From assembly GCA_020025875.1 (NCBI GenBank), contig JAHHRI010000003.1:1-64000 (forward strand): a stretch of DNA of 64,000 nt. The letters run 5' to 3'. The translations under genes and the position numbers were made by a program. Origin of the DNA: Alphaproteobacteria bacterium (GTDB lineage: Bacteria; Pseudomonadota; Alphaproteobacteria; RF32; CAG-239). Positions 1-9,218 of this stretch are shown here, piece by piece. Position 1 is the stretch's first letter. Each line of letters starts with the position of its first letter. A model generated the notes under the pieces. It saw nothing but the letters and a program-made list of their open reading frames with translations. It was not told the DNA's origin and made no database searches.

Positions 1-276
1 ATGTATAGTTATATCATTTGTCGCAACTTGTTGTAATATATAAATAAAGTATCGCAAATATGGAAAAACAACAGTCTATTTTAGATAAAATTCAACTGCC
101 GACTTGTTTGTAAACAGCCAACTGTCAATTTTGATAAAAAGCTTTTTGAATGCTGATAAAAATTTTACTTTAAAGCACAAATCAAACTCTCTCGGACAAA
201 TCTCCGATCTTTGAGCTTTTAACACTCTTTCATCAATATATTTCTTAAATGTTATTAATTTATTCAGACGACAAGC

Positions 277-1866
277 TCAAACGGCAGCATTGATCAGTTG
301 TTGCGTATAGCTATGTTTCGGCTGGTTAAAAATATTTTCACAACAACCGATTTCAACCGATTTTCCGTCTTTCATCACCATAATTTGGTCGGACATGGCA
401 CGCACAGCGTTCATATCATGCGAGATAAAAAGGTAACTCAGATTCCTTTTTTGCTGAATTTCCAGCAATAATTTTATAATTTGCGCCTGAATCGTAACAT
501 CTAGCGCCGATGTCGGTTCGTCTAAAATTAATAACCGCGGTTCTAAAATCAACGCTCTGGCTATGGCAATCCGTTGTCTTTGCCCTCCGGAAAATTCATG
601 TGGATATTTAAAACGATCGTCGGCTTGCAGTCCGGTTTCTGCAAAAACTTGCAAAACACGCTTTTGATGTTCTTCGTGGCTTAAATGCGGAAAATGTATC
701 AGCAGTCCTTCGCTGACAATTTCTTCAATATTCATACGCGGATTCAAAGAGTTGTACGGATCTTGAAATACAATCTGGATGTCTTTGCTCAATTTTCGCC
801 GTGCCTGAGTGCTCAAAGCCCCCAATTCTTGACCGTCAAAACAAATACTCCCTTGAAAACGGGTTAAACCCACGATTGCCGAACCCAAAGTCGTTTTTCC
901 CGAACCGGATTCACCGACAATACCCAGCGTTGTCCCTTGTGCCAATTCAAACGAAACGTTATCAACGGCTTTCAGCTCTTCAACCACCTGCCCCAACCAG
1001 TTTTTCTTTATGGGAAAACAAACTTTTAGTTTTTTTGCCTTAAGCAGAATCTTACCTGCTTTACGGGGCTTTTTCATCAACATATGCGCATTAACCAAAT
1101 CTCGTGTATAAGGGTTGGCGGAGTGTTCAAAAATCTGTCGGACAGATCCGTTTTCTACAATTTTGCCGTCTTTCATCACCAAAACCCGATCGGCTATTTT
1201 TTTGATAACAGACAAATCGTGACTGATGAATACGATTGCCATATTTAGTTTTTTCTTTAGCTTATTCAACAGGTTAATTATTTGTTCCTGAACCGTTACA
1301 TCAAGTGCGGTCGTGGGCTCGTCCGCCAGTAAAATATCTGGTCGGTTGGCAATGGCCATGGCAATCATCACTCTTTGTCGTTGTCCGCCGGAAAGCTCAA
1401 ACGGATAAGCCTTCATTCTTTTGGCTGCATTTTGGATGCCGGTGAGTTTCAATAGCCGCAAAACTTCCTTTTCTGCTTCTTTTTTATTAAAGCCGCGATG
1501 TTGTATCAAACTTTCGGCAATTTGTTTTTCAATCGTATGCAAGGGGTTGAGCGATGACATCGGCTCCTGAAAAATATAGGCAATGCGGTTGCCTCTGATC
1601 TTGCGATAGTTTTCATCATCTAATCCGACCAATTCCCGATTTTCAAAACGAATGGAAGTTTGTTTGCCTAATTGTGCCTTGGGATAAGGCAACAAACCGA
1701 GTATGGAAAGCGTGGTCACGGATTTTCCCGAACCAGACTCGCCGACAATACCCAACACTTCTCCTCGCGCAAGAGAAAACGAGATATCGTTGACAACCTG
1801 ATGGTAGCCGCTTTCTCCGCGATTAAACCCGACAGACAGATGTTTTACCTCAAGAATGCCGCTCAT
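277..1866 (-). CDS. yejF: YejF-type peptide/microcin C ABC transporter, duplicated ATP-binding subunit
   Basis: Energises uptake of oligopeptides (microcin C-like peptides in E. coli) through an inner-membrane YejB/YejE channel. The 529-aa protein holds two complete ABC cassettes in tandem. The first has Walker A GESGSGKS at about residues 42-49, a signature LSGGQRQR and Walker B ILLADEP. The second has Walker A GESGSGKT near residue 320, a signature FSGGQRQR and LLILDEP. This fused DppD-DppF arrangement and length are typical of YejF. The ATG overlaps the yejE stop by four bases, so translation is coupled. Both cassettes keep their catalytic motifs and look functional. No clear terminator follows; the 276 bases to the window edge are AT-rich and show no gene. 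Confidence 0.93.
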   Translation of the reverse strand: MSGILEVKHLSVGFNRGESGYHQVVNDISFSLARGEVLGIVGESGSGKSVTTLSILGLLPYPKAQLGKQTSIRFENRELVGLDDENYRKIRGNRIAYIFQEPMSSLNPLHTIEKQIAESLIQHRGFNKKEAEKEVLRLLKLTGIQNAAKRMKAYPFELSGGQRQRVMIAMAIANRPDILLADEPTTALDVTVQEQIINLLNKLKKKLNMAIVFISHDLSVIKKIADRVLVMKDGKIVENGSVRQIFEHSANPYTRDLVNAHMLMKKPRKAGKILLKAKKLKVCFPIKKNWLGQVVEELKAVDNVSFELAQGTTLGIVGESGSGKTTLGSAIVGLTRFQGSICFDGQELGALSTQARRKLSKDIQIVFQDPYNSLNPRMNIEEIVSEGLLIHFPHLSHEEHQKRVLQVFAETGLQADDRFKYPHEFSGGQRQRIAIARALILEPRLLILDEPTSALDVTIQAQIIKLLLEIQQKRNLSYLFISHDMNAVRAMSDQIMVMKDGKSVEIGCCENIFNQPKHSYTQQLINAAV

Positions 1867-2903
1867 CGATGGTTTTTCCTTGTATCAAAAGCATCACGCA
1901 CGCCTTCGCCGATAAATATCAGCAAAGTCAACAAAAGGGACAACACCAAAAAGATCGAAATGCCGATCCATGGGGCTTGCAGATTGTCCTTTCCTTGCCG
2001 TACCAGATCGCCCAAAGAGGGATATTCGTGCGATAGTCCCAGTCCCAAAAAATCAAGCGCCGTCAGTGCGACAACGGCATCTGAAAGAATAAACGGGATA
2101 AAGGTAACGGCAGAAACTAAAGCATTGGGCAAAATATGCCGATAGATAATTCGCAAATTGCCGACGCCAAGCACCCTCGCCGCTTTGACAAACTCAAAAT
2201 TTCTGGCTCGCATAAACTCGGCACGCACCATCCCCGTCAGCGCCGTCCAAGAAAAAAACAGCAAGATGGTCAACAACGTCCAAAATGATGGCTGAAAAAT
2301 GCTTGAAACAATGATTAAAATAAACAGCTGCGGCAAAGAATCCCAGATTTCTATAAACCGCTGCATCAAAATATCCGGCTTGCCGCCAAAATATCCTTGT
2401 ATTGCACCGGCTGCAATCCCTATCAACGAAGAAAAAAAGGTAAGCAAAAAGGCAAACACCATAGACAAACGCAAACCGTATAAAATGCGCGCCAAAATAT
2501 CTCGCCCTTCGTCATCCGTGCCGAGCCAGTGCCGCCGCGACGGAGCGGCAGGCGTCGGTTTGTCCATTTCCATGTCGATGGTATTAAACGAAAAAGGTAT
2601 CGGCGGCATAAACAGCCAGCCGTTATTTTCAATGTTTTGGCGCAGATAGGGATCGGCATAATCGGCAGGCGTCGGAAAATCTCCGCCAAAATCAAGATCG
2701 GTATAAGTTTTTAGCAAAGGAAAATAGAATTCTCCCCGATATTTAACCAGAAGCGGTTTGTCGTTGGCTAAAATGTTGGCCATCATACTGATGGCAAGGA
2801 TTGCCAAAAACACAATCAGCGAGATTTTTGCACGCCGATTGCAACAAAACACACGCCATTTGGAAATTGACACCCCTGCCCCGCTTTGATTATTCTGCCG
2901 CAA
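1863..2903 (-). CDS. yejE: YejE-type peptide ABC transporter permease
   Basis: Inner-membrane permease of the Yej (DppC-like) oligopeptide importer. The 346-aa protein has a first membrane helix near residues 28-46, then the YejE-specific periplasmic block beginning ANDKPLLVKYRGEFYFP and including FGGDF and DYADPYLR. The segment HWLGTDDEGRDILAR and four or five further helices follow. The BPD_transp EAA loop is seen around AARVLGVGN. The start is a TTG at 2903 inside the end of the upstream gene, with GAGGGATCTC as ribosome site. Its usual partners yejA (binding protein) and yejB (second permease) are not in this window, although yejF follows directly. Confidence 0.93.
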   Translation of the reverse strand: MRQNNQSGAGVSISKWRVFCCNRRAKISLIVFLAILAISMMANILANDKPLLVKYRGEFYFPLLKTYTDLDFGGDFPTPADYADPYLRQNIENNGWLFMPPIPFSFNTIDMEMDKPTPAAPSRRHWLGTDDEGRDILARILYGLRLSMVFAFLLTFFSSLIGIAAGAIQGYFGGKPDILMQRFIEIWDSLPQLFILIIVSSIFQPSFWTLLTILLFFSWTALTGMVRAEFMRARNFEFVKAARVLGVGNLRIIYRHILPNALVSAVTFIPFILSDAVVALTALDFLGLGLSHEYPSLGDLVRQGKDNLQAPWIGISIFLVLSLLLTLLIFIGEGVRDAFDTRKNHR

Positions 2904-4953
2904 GAGATCCCTCGCTTATGGTTGCGGCCAGCGGTTCTGTTTTCTGTTCCTCGCCGAGTTGAATTTCCTTATCGGTTACTTTTTGCTGCAAAACTTTTTT
3001 TTCTTCAAGCGGTTGCAAAACCGGAGCCGCGGCAGCAACCGGCGTTTCCGAAGCTTTAAGCGGCAGCAAGGAAGTTGTCAACGGCGAAACAAGCGGAGCA
3101 TGATAGTTGGCTTTGTTCCATTTTTTGTACCACTGATTAAATTCCTGCAAAGATTTCTGAGCAATGTTGTTGGTAAAGCGAACATTTTCAACGGATTGTT
3201 TAATCGCCTTCTTGGTGCTTTTTGACAATTTTGTCCGCCCAAATTCCGTACATTTCGGACCTTGGTTAAACAGGTTGTTCAAAATTTCCTCCACCGGACA
3301 GATAGACTTGTTGATGACAAATCTTTTGCTTTCGGACGCTCTGACAGCCAAAGCAACCATCTGCGCGTTGCGGAAGCGATCGGAAAGATTTTGGTTGTCC
3401 GTTCCGACCAGATCGTCCATGCCTGACAACCCTTCAATGATGACCGTTGTTTTTTCGCCGTCGGGCATTTTATCGATTGCCTGCATCATTTTTTCCAACT
3501 GTCCGAACAAGCACATGGTTTGCTTGATATTGGCGTTTCGCTTTTCGAGCAAGCCTTTGTTGTCAACCCACGGCTGATAGTGTTTCGGCAGCCATTCCGC
3601 CATCGGCTTCAAACGGCACATATCATCATAGACAAACATATCTGCCGGCAAGTCAAGATAAACGAAATATGCGTTGTTGCCTTTGTCTTTCGCCATATCG
3701 TCGAGCATCAAGTCCAAATTTTTGAAAGAATTAAGAACATAAAGCTTTTTGTAACTGGTGCCGATCAACGGTGTTTTTGACGGATTATATAACGGCTTCA
3801 GATATCCGTATATTTTTCCCATAAAGGCTTCATTGTTAAACCACCCCGTGCTTTCCAGCCACTGCGCAAACAACATCTGCATTTTTTCTGCGGTTGTCAG
3901 TTTGGGCTGATCAATATTTGCCGGAAAGTTGATTTTGCTTATACAGCGATCGACAACATTGGCATTGTTTTGCTTGCACAAATTGATGCCGTGAGATTGA
4001 TAAGCGCTGATTTTAAAGCCTTTTTTCTTTAATTGCTCATAAACGTGGTTATCTTTCAAATAAGCTTCAAAATCTTCCCGATTTTTGAATTGCCAATAGC
4101 CTGCTTTCAAAACCTGATTTTGCAGAAAAGAAATTTTTTCGTCAGCCGTATAGTTCAAACTGCGTGCCGCGTTGATAAATCGGTTGCCATTGGTGACATA
4201 AGCATTTGGATATAGGCGAAAATCATTTTTGGCATAAAAAGCAAGCATAATCTGCATCAGCTGTTTTTTATACAATTCGGCGGCTTCGGTATTGTCCAAA
4301 CTATTGATGTAGCTATAGGACGGAGCATTGGCAATCATGATTGTTACCATTTTTTCGCCGCTGTTTTTGCTTTCGGCAACCGCCGTTTTCATATCCGGAT
4401 CAGTAACAAACTCGCTTCTTTCCATATTTTGATTAATCAAAACGGCACCAAAGCAAAAAACCGATACCATCACCAAAAGGGCTTTGTATCTTTTGGGCGT
4501 AAGCGCCAAAACGGCAAACACCGACACTCCGGCAGCCACCGCGCCCAAAGTTCCCGAACTGCCAACGGCACCGTCCATGTTAAAATTGGCAAACTGATTG
4601 ATGACGGCATAAGTGCAAAAGCCGGTTGCAAGTCCTGTCAGCAAATATAAGATAATGCTAAGAAACGACAAACAGAAATAAAGCGCAATCACCGCACCGG
4701 CAACACCTATCAACAGGTAAAGAACTTCCGGCCGCAAGTTGTTGCCGCTAAAGATGGTAAACGGCCCCGAAGAAGCAAAAAGAACCAGATCGATCCCTAA
4801 AACGGAAATGGTAATCAGGCAGCAGGCAAAAAACATAAACAGATAGTTTAAAAAAGAGCTGTTAGCGTTTTTTTTCTTATTTTTTCGCGTTTTAAGGCGC
4901 ACGTCTTGCATCGGCATTTCTTCGATACGTTTATCCATAATAACATCATCCAT
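2890..4953 (-). CDS. Membrane protein with degenerate alkaline-phosphatase/sulfatase-like periplasmic domain
   Basis: 687 aa; not a family I can name. A basic N-terminus (KTRKNKKK) precedes about five membrane helices (roughly 35-60, 76-95, 97-120, 135-152, 157-174), then a long periplasmic region. That region follows the order of sulfatase-like membrane proteins: VTIMIANAPSYSY near 203-215, YPNAYVTNGNRF near 248, FVYLDLPADMFVYDD near 430-444, TVIIEGLSGMDDL near 503-515 and ICPVEEILNNLF near 551. In active members these blocks carry metal-binding Asp/His and a Thr/Ser nucleophile (LDG, DHG); here they are replaced, so a catalytically dead relative is inferred. A Pro/Glu/Ala tail ends the protein. 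It starts at an ATG with AAGGA eight bases upstream and overlaps yejE by 14 bases. Confidence 0.7.
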   Translation of the reverse strand: MDDVIMDKRIEEMPMQDVRLKTRKNKKKNANSSFLNYLFMFFACCLITISVLGIDLVLFASSGPFTIFSGNNLRPEVLYLLIGVAGAVIALYFCLSFLSIILYLLTGLATGFCTYAVINQFANFNMDGAVGSSGTLGAVAAGVSVFAVLALTPKRYKALLVMVSVFCFGAVLINQNMERSEFVTDPDMKTAVAESKNSGEKMVTIMIANAPSYSYINSLDNTEAAELYKKQLMQIMLAFYAKNDFRLYPNAYVTNGNRFINAARSLNYTADEKISFLQNQVLKAGYWQFKNREDFEAYLKDNHVYEQLKKKGFKISAYQSHGINLCKQNNANVVDRCISKINFPANIDQPKLTTAEKMQMLFAQWLESTGWFNNEAFMGKIYGYLKPLYNPSKTPLIGTSYKKLYVLNSFKNLDLMLDDMAKDKGNNAYFVYLDLPADMFVYDDMCRLKPMAEWLPKHYQPWVDNKGLLEKRNANIKQTMCLFGQLEKMMQAIDKMPDGEKTTVIIEGLSGMDDLVGTDNQNLSDRFRNAQMVALAVRASESKRFVINKSICPVEEILNNLFNQGPKCTEFGRTKLSKSTKKAIKQSVENVRFTNNIAQKSLQEFNQWYKKWNKANYHAPLVSPLTTSLLPLKASETPVAAAAPVLQPLEEKKVLQQKVTDKEIQLGEEQKTEPLAATISEGSLAAE

Positions 4954-5024
4954 CGGTCGCTTCCTTGCACAACATTTTGTTAATATGGAAGTATATAAAC
5001 ATACTCATAACAATATTTAAAGCA

Positions 5025-5057
5025 AAAAACCCCAAGATTGCACAATCCTGAGGTTTT
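5025..5057 (-). terminator. Intrinsic terminator after rpsD
   Basis: Eleven-base arms at 5031-5041 and 5044-5054 pair with two G-U wobbles. On the minus strand six T residues follow (5025-5030). It lies 25 bases past the rpsD stop. Confidence 0.75.
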
Positions 5058-5081
5058 TCGGCATTTTTTTTGAATATCGAA

Positions 5082-5693
5082 TTATCTGGAGTAAAATTCG
5101 ATAACCAAGTTTGGTTCCATAACCGATGCATAAGGAACATCATCAAACTTCGGAACAAAAGCATATTTAACGCCGAACTTAGAATCGGCTTCCAGATAGG
5201 AAGGAACTTCGTGCAGGTTAGATTCCAGCGCAGCAGTTACCATCGGCATCTCGCGAGATTTTTCTTTAATCGAGATAACATCGCCAACTTTAACCATGTA
5301 GGAAGGAATGTTCACTTTTTTACCGTTAACAAGAATATGTCCGTGGTTGACAAACTGACGAGCAGCAAAAATAGTCGGTACGAACTTAGACTTGTATACC
5401 AAGTTATCCAAACGAGATTCCAGAATGCCGATCAGGTTTTCTGCGGCGTCGCCACGTCTTCTGATTGCTTCAACATAATATTTGTGGAACTGTTTTTCAG
5501 AAACGTTGCCGTAATAGGTTTTCAATCTCTGCTTTGCCTGCAACTGTACACCGTAGTCGGTCAGTTTTTTCCGGCGGGCACCGTGTTGTCCCGGACCATA
5601 TTCACGCTTCAGCAGCGGGCTTTTGGGATCGCCCCACAGGTTGGCATGCAAGCTGCGGTTTGTTTTTTTCTTTGCTTTTACAATACTTTTCAT
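5082..5693 (-). CDS. rpsD: 30S ribosomal protein S4
   Basis: Primary 16S rRNA-binding protein that nucleates small-subunit assembly. The 203-aa length is normal. N-terminal S4 domain: [20 protein letters not shown], then [17 protein letters not shown] and [19 protein letters not shown]. The RNA-binding S4 fold follows at about residues 93-155 ([36 protein letters not shown]). It starts at an ATG with AAGGAT upstream and is transcribed alone, with its own terminator. In alphaproteobacteria rpsD is commonly a single gene outside the alpha operon, as here. A leader of about 100 bases with a perfect 6-bp hairpin (5738-5755) precedes it. Confidence 0.97.
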   Translation of the reverse strand: MKSIVKAKKKTNRSLHANLWGDPKSPLLKREYGPGQHGARRKKLTDYGVQLQAKQRLKTYYGNVSEKQFHKYYVEAIRRRGDAAENLIGILESRLDNLVYKSKFVPTIFAARQFVNHGHILVNGKKVNIPSYMVKVGDVISIKEKSREMPMVTAALESNLHEVPSYLEADSKFGVKYAFVPKFDDVPYASVMEPNLVIEFYSR

Positions 5694-5737
5694 TAAAGTT
5701 TATCCTTAAATTTATTTATGTTATTGTCCCGGTAGTC

Positions 5738-5755
5738 CCAAACAAACATTTGGGC
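5738..5755 (-). promoter_or_regulatory. Hairpin in the rpsD 5' leader
   Basis: CCCAAA and TTTGGG arms around a six-base loop lie about 45 bases upstream of rpsD, in a region with further G/C-rich tracts. S4 autoregulates translation in other bacteria; a role here is inference only. Confidence 0.3.
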
Positions 5756-5835
5756 GGGGCAGAAAAAACGGCCCTCTTTTCCGGAAGTGAGTGCAATTTA
5801 ATATAAAACGAAAGAAAAATCAAGCATTATCTTAT

Positions 5836-5870
5836 GCAAAAAGGCTCCGGAAAATCCGAAGCCTTTTTGC
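5836..5870 (-). terminator. Intrinsic terminator after the 188-aa gene
   Basis: A near-perfect 15-16-base stem-loop (GCAAAAAGGCT... with the matching AGCCTTTTTGC) ends in T runs on both strands. It lies 16 bases beyond the stop of the minus-strand gene at 5886. Confidence 0.8.
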
Positions 5871-5885
5871 TTTTTCGAGCAGCAT

Positions 5886-6452
5886 TTAGAAATAAGATTG
5901 ATCACCGATATAAACCGGCTGGTTGCGCACACTTTCCGGCAGCTGACCGGTAAAAAAATGTGTTACCAACACATGACGTTTCAATATCGGATCGGCCAGC
6001 GACAAATCCAGCGACGGCAACACAACTTCAAAAGCGACCACCTCTTTTAGGTGACGGCGCACTTCTTCGGGCAGCTGACACAACACTTCCTTAACCGTCG
6101 GTTTGACAATCGTCGGGTAAGAATAGCTGTGATAGGTATCTGCCGAACAAAGATAGCGCAGTCCTTTTGCCTGAAGATTTTTTTGCGGGCAGAAATAGAA
6201 ACTACGACTGTCAACCGGCAGCGGTTCGATAAAAAACAATCCGTCGGTTTCCGGTTCGCCGCAGAATATGGCGTTGAAATGCCCACCGTCAAAACGGCAA
6301 ACAGGTTTGATGTTTCTGGCAAGAAACAACAGTTCTTCGCGGGAAAATTCTTGTTCACGGCAATCCAGATATTCTTTTAGTGCTTTTTTTTGTGCCAATG
6401 GCTGATGATTCAGATCTTTTGTCTGCGCCATCTCGTTGATTTTCTTTTCCAT
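5886..6452 (-). CDS. Hypothetical soluble protein, 188 aa
   Basis: I do not recognise this protein. It has no signal peptide or membrane helix. The N-terminus is charged and helical (LAQKKALKEYLDCREQEFSR), followed by mixed alpha/beta sequence with conserved-looking blocks CRFDGGHFNAIFCGEPE, DSRSFYFCPQKN and TYHSYSYPTIVKPTVKEVL. It has five cysteines that are not spaced as a metal site. The codon use resembles neighbouring genes and a strong terminator follows, so it is probably expressed. The start is uncertain: the ATG at 6452 has no clear ribosome site, and an internal ATG seven codons later is an alternative. It is flanked by rpsD and a DUF502 gene and apparently transcribed alone. Confidence 0.7.
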   Translation of the reverse strand: MEKKINEMAQTKDLNHQPLAQKKALKEYLDCREQEFSREELLFLARNIKPVCRFDGGHFNAIFCGEPETDGLFFIEPLPVDSRSFYFCPQKNLQAKGLRYLCSADTYHSYSYPTIVKPTVKEVLCQLPEEVRRHLKEVVAFEVVLPSLDLSLADPILKRHVLVTHFFTGQLPESVRNQPVYIGDQSYF

Positions 6453-6533
6453 AAATTCATATTTTAAAGATGAAACAATAAAGATTAATAATTATTAAAA
6501 CTTCTTTTAAATATACGGGCGCGACCTATAAAG

Positions 6534-7259
6534 TCAATATTTTTTTATCTCTTGGAGTTCTTTGGGCGTTACAATACCGCCGGAGATGACAAATTTTAAA
6601 CCTTCCTCAACCGTCATTTCCAAAAACACCAAATCTTCTTTGGGTACAAAAATCAAAAAACCGGAAGTCGGGTTAGGCGTGGTCGGGATAAAAACATTAA
6701 CCATATTCCGATCAAGAATGCGCTTAACTTCGCCGCCGGTAGCGGTACTGACAAATCCCAAAATCCAGATCCCCTTGCGCGGATATTCGAGCAGCACCAC
6801 TTTGCTGAAGGCCTGACTTTTGTTTGAAAGAAAAGTCTCAAAAACTTGTTTCAGTAAAGAATAAATACCGGAAATGACCGGCATTTTTTTGACCATCCAA
6901 TCTCCGAGGCGCACAAAAAAGCTGCCGATGAAGCCAGCGGCAAACATACCGATCAAAATCAGCGAAACAATAAGGATAACCACGCCCAACCCCGGAATGG
7001 TAAACGGCAAATCTTCATAATACGATTTTAACTGCGGCGGCAGCAGACGCCCGACACCGTCGTCAATCCAAAAAATAACTTTATAAGCCATGTAAAAGGT
7101 GATGGAAACCGGTGCGGTAACCAAAATACCCGTAAAGAAATAGGCGCGCAGCTTGGCGCCGAGTTTCATAAACACGCGGTGCTCTTTTTCTTGAAGATGT
7201 CTGATGTTTGCGGCTCTTGCCTTCAGTTCGCTGTTTTTGTGTTTGCGTTTTCTTGACAT
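6534..7259 (-). CDS. DUF502 family membrane protein
   Basis: 241 aa. A basic N-terminus (MSRKRKHKN) is followed by two membrane helices, TGILVTAPVSITFYMAYKVI near 40-60 and GVVILIVSLILIGMFAAGFI near 90-112. The DUF502 core then follows: KKMPVISGIYSLLKQVFETF, VLLEYPRKGIWILGFVS, VFIPTTPNPTSGFLIFVPKE and LKFVISGGIVTP. The family is widespread in proteobacteria and plants (COV proteins) and has no settled biochemical role. The gene sits seven bases downstream of recJ and is probably co-transcribed with it. AAGGAT lies about ten bases before the ATG. Confidence 0.88.
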   Translation of the reverse strand: MSRKRKHKNSELKARAANIRHLQEKEHRVFMKLGAKLRAYFFTGILVTAPVSITFYMAYKVIFWIDDGVGRLLPPQLKSYYEDLPFTIPGLGVVILIVSLILIGMFAAGFIGSFFVRLGDWMVKKMPVISGIYSLLKQVFETFLSNKSQAFSKVVLLEYPRKGIWILGFVSTATGGEVKRILDRNMVNVFIPTTPNPTSGFLIFVPKEDLVFLEMTVEEGLKFVISGGIVTPKELQEIKKY

Positions 7260-7266
7260 CGGTCAT

Positions 7267-9066
7267 TTATCCTTTCATGGCATCTTCAATAATAAACTGC
7301 GCCTGCGTGCGCCCTTTCCACGTATCTTTTCTCAAAGTTCCCGCCAAGTTGAAAAGCTCCCCCCGATGATTGAGCAGAGCTTTGCCCAGTTCTGAATCGG
7401 CAGCTCTAAAAGCGATTGCCTTGAGGCTGCCACCGGCAAAAGCGCCGAGAATGCAACGCACATGCCCGCTGCCCACAATATCGGAGCGAATGATCCTTAC
7501 CCCGCCGAGCATCAGCCGCGGTTCGGGATTGCCGGCGCCGAAGGGTTCCAGCAACGAGAGTTTGTCGGCAAACTCCGGGGTGGCTGCCGCCATGCCGATC
7601 ACCCCGTCAATCTTAAGCGTGGGGACGATTTTTTCTTTCCCCAAGGCCTGCTCCGCATATTCTCCGGCAAAACGCCGAAAAGCCTCAATGTTTTTTTCTT
7701 CCAAAGAAAAACCTGCCGCCATATTGTGTCCACCGCCTTTGGTCAGCAGCCCTTTTTCTTTGGCAGCCATAACCAAAGCACCGATATTGAGCCCCGATAC
7801 CGATCTGGCCGAGCCTTTAACTTCGTCATCTTCAACCGACATCACAAACGCCGGCAGGTTGTAACGCTCTTTGAGCTTTCCTGCCACAATACCGATCACC
7901 CCTTGGTGCCAGTCATTTCCATAAACGAAAGCAATCGGATAAGGTTGCGGCGATCCTTCGAGAAGTTCAATGGCTTGCAGCAAAACATAGGCCTCAATTT
8001 CCTTGCGTCGGTCGTTAAATTCATTGAGATTTTCGGCCAACAACGCTGCTTGCAAATCATCGGTTGCGCACAATAGACGGCAACCGGTGGAAGCCTTGCC
8101 GACACGCCCGCCGGCATTGATCCGCGGCCCCAGCACAAAGCCCAGATGATAGGCGGACGGCGCCTCTTGCAACATAGCCTTGTCTGCCAGAGCCTTCAGT
8201 CCGCGATTTTGCCGTTTTGCCATCACTTTCAACCCCTGACGAACAAAAGCACGGTTCAGCCCAAGCAGCGGCACCACGTCGCAAACCGTGCCCAGTGCCA
8301 CCAGATCAAGCCATTTTGTCAAATCAGGTTCCGGACGGTTTTGGTAAAAGCCGCTTTTTCTCAATTCGCGATTAACCGCCACCACGGTCAGAAAGACAAC
8401 CCCGACGGCTGCCAGATATTTCAAATGGGGATATTCGTCACTTTCGTCCAGCCGCTTGGGATTGACCACCGCATATATATCGGGCAAGCGAGTTTCCGCC
8501 TCGTGGTGATCGAGCACAATCACATCCATGCCTTTGTCTTTTGCATATTCCAAAGTTTCAAAAGCCGTGGTGCCGCAATCGGTGGTTATCAGCAGCTTAA
8601 TCCCCATATCGGCAAATTTGTCGATGGCCGTTTTGCTTGGCCCGTAGCCCTCCTCTCTTTCGGGAATATGAATGGGGGCTTCGCTGCCGACGGAGAGCAA
8701 AAACAATTTCAGCAAAGAAGATGAGGTTGCCCCGTCGACATCATAGTCTCCGATAATGGCAATCGGCGTGTTTTCCTTAACGGCGTCGGCCATTCTTAAA
8801 GCTGCTTTTTGCATATCTTTCAGAGAAAAAGGATCGGGCATCAGGTTTTGCATTTTGGGCTGTAAAAAGTTATCGACTTGGTCGTCGGCAAGCCCTCTGG
8901 CGTCCATGACGGCGGCAATGGGCAGCGGCAAGCCATAAAGCATGGCAAGCCGCTCCGCAACATCTTCACGGTAAGCGGCAAATTTCCAAATATTGCCGCC
9001 TAAAGACAGGCTGTTTTCAAAATCAATGTCCAAGGTGTTTTTTTCTCCAATGTCGGTTGTTCCCAA
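7267..9066 (-). CDS. recJ: Single-stranded-DNA-specific exonuclease RecJ
   Basis: 5'-3' ssDNA exonuclease used in RecF-pathway recombination, mismatch repair and base excision repair. The 599-aa length is normal. DHH domain motifs appear in order: IIGDYDVDGATSSSLL near residue 100, TTDCGTT, LDHHEAE and LGTVCDVVPLLG. The DHHA1 region contains GPRINAGGRVGKAS and GGGHNMAAGFSL, and a C-terminal OB fold ends the protein. The reading frame opens at a TTG (9066) without an obvious ribosome site. A second TTG at 9033, preceded by GGAG, is a possible true start, so the first 11 residues are uncertain. Confidence 0.95.
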   Translation of the reverse strand: MGTTDIGEKNTLDIDFENSLSLGGNIWKFAAYREDVAERLAMLYGLPLPIAAVMDARGLADDQVDNFLQPKMQNLMPDPFSLKDMQKAALRMADAVKENTPIAIIGDYDVDGATSSSLLKLFLLSVGSEAPIHIPEREEGYGPSKTAIDKFADMGIKLLITTDCGTTAFETLEYAKDKGMDVIVLDHHEAETRLPDIYAVVNPKRLDESDEYPHLKYLAAVGVVFLTVVAVNRELRKSGFYQNRPEPDLTKWLDLVALGTVCDVVPLLGLNRAFVRQGLKVMAKRQNRGLKALADKAMLQEAPSAYHLGFVLGPRINAGGRVGKASTGCRLLCATDDLQAALLAENLNEFNDRRKEIEAYVLLQAIELLEGSPQPYPIAFVYGNDWHQGVIGIVAGKLKERYNLPAFVMSVEDDEVKGSARSVSGLNIGALVMAAKEKGLLTKGGGHNMAAGFSLEEKNIEAFRRFAGEYAEQALGKEKIVPTLKIDGVIGMAAATPEFADKLSLLEPFGAGNPEPRLMLGGVRIIRSDIVGSGHVRCILGAFAGGSLKAIAFRAADSELGKALLNHRGELFNLAGTLRKDTWKGRTQAQFIIEDAMKG

Positions 9067-9158
9067 AATCCGACAATTTAAACTATAACTTTTTTAACTT
9101 AAGAATGGCGAGAACTCAAGGACAAAAGTGGGAAAATAAAAAACTTTTTAAAAATCAG

Positions 9159-9186
9159 TTTGTCTTTTTAAAAATATTGGTATACT
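9159..9186 (+). promoter_or_regulatory. Promoter for the DUF192 lipoprotein gene
   Basis: TTTGTC (9159-9164), a 16-base AT-rich spacer and TATACT (9181-9186), 33 bases ahead of the ATG. The -10 element is a near-consensus sigma-70 hexamer. Confidence 0.5.
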
Positions 9187-9218
9187 ATTTTGGATAGCTG
9201 AAAACGGAGGAACAAACA

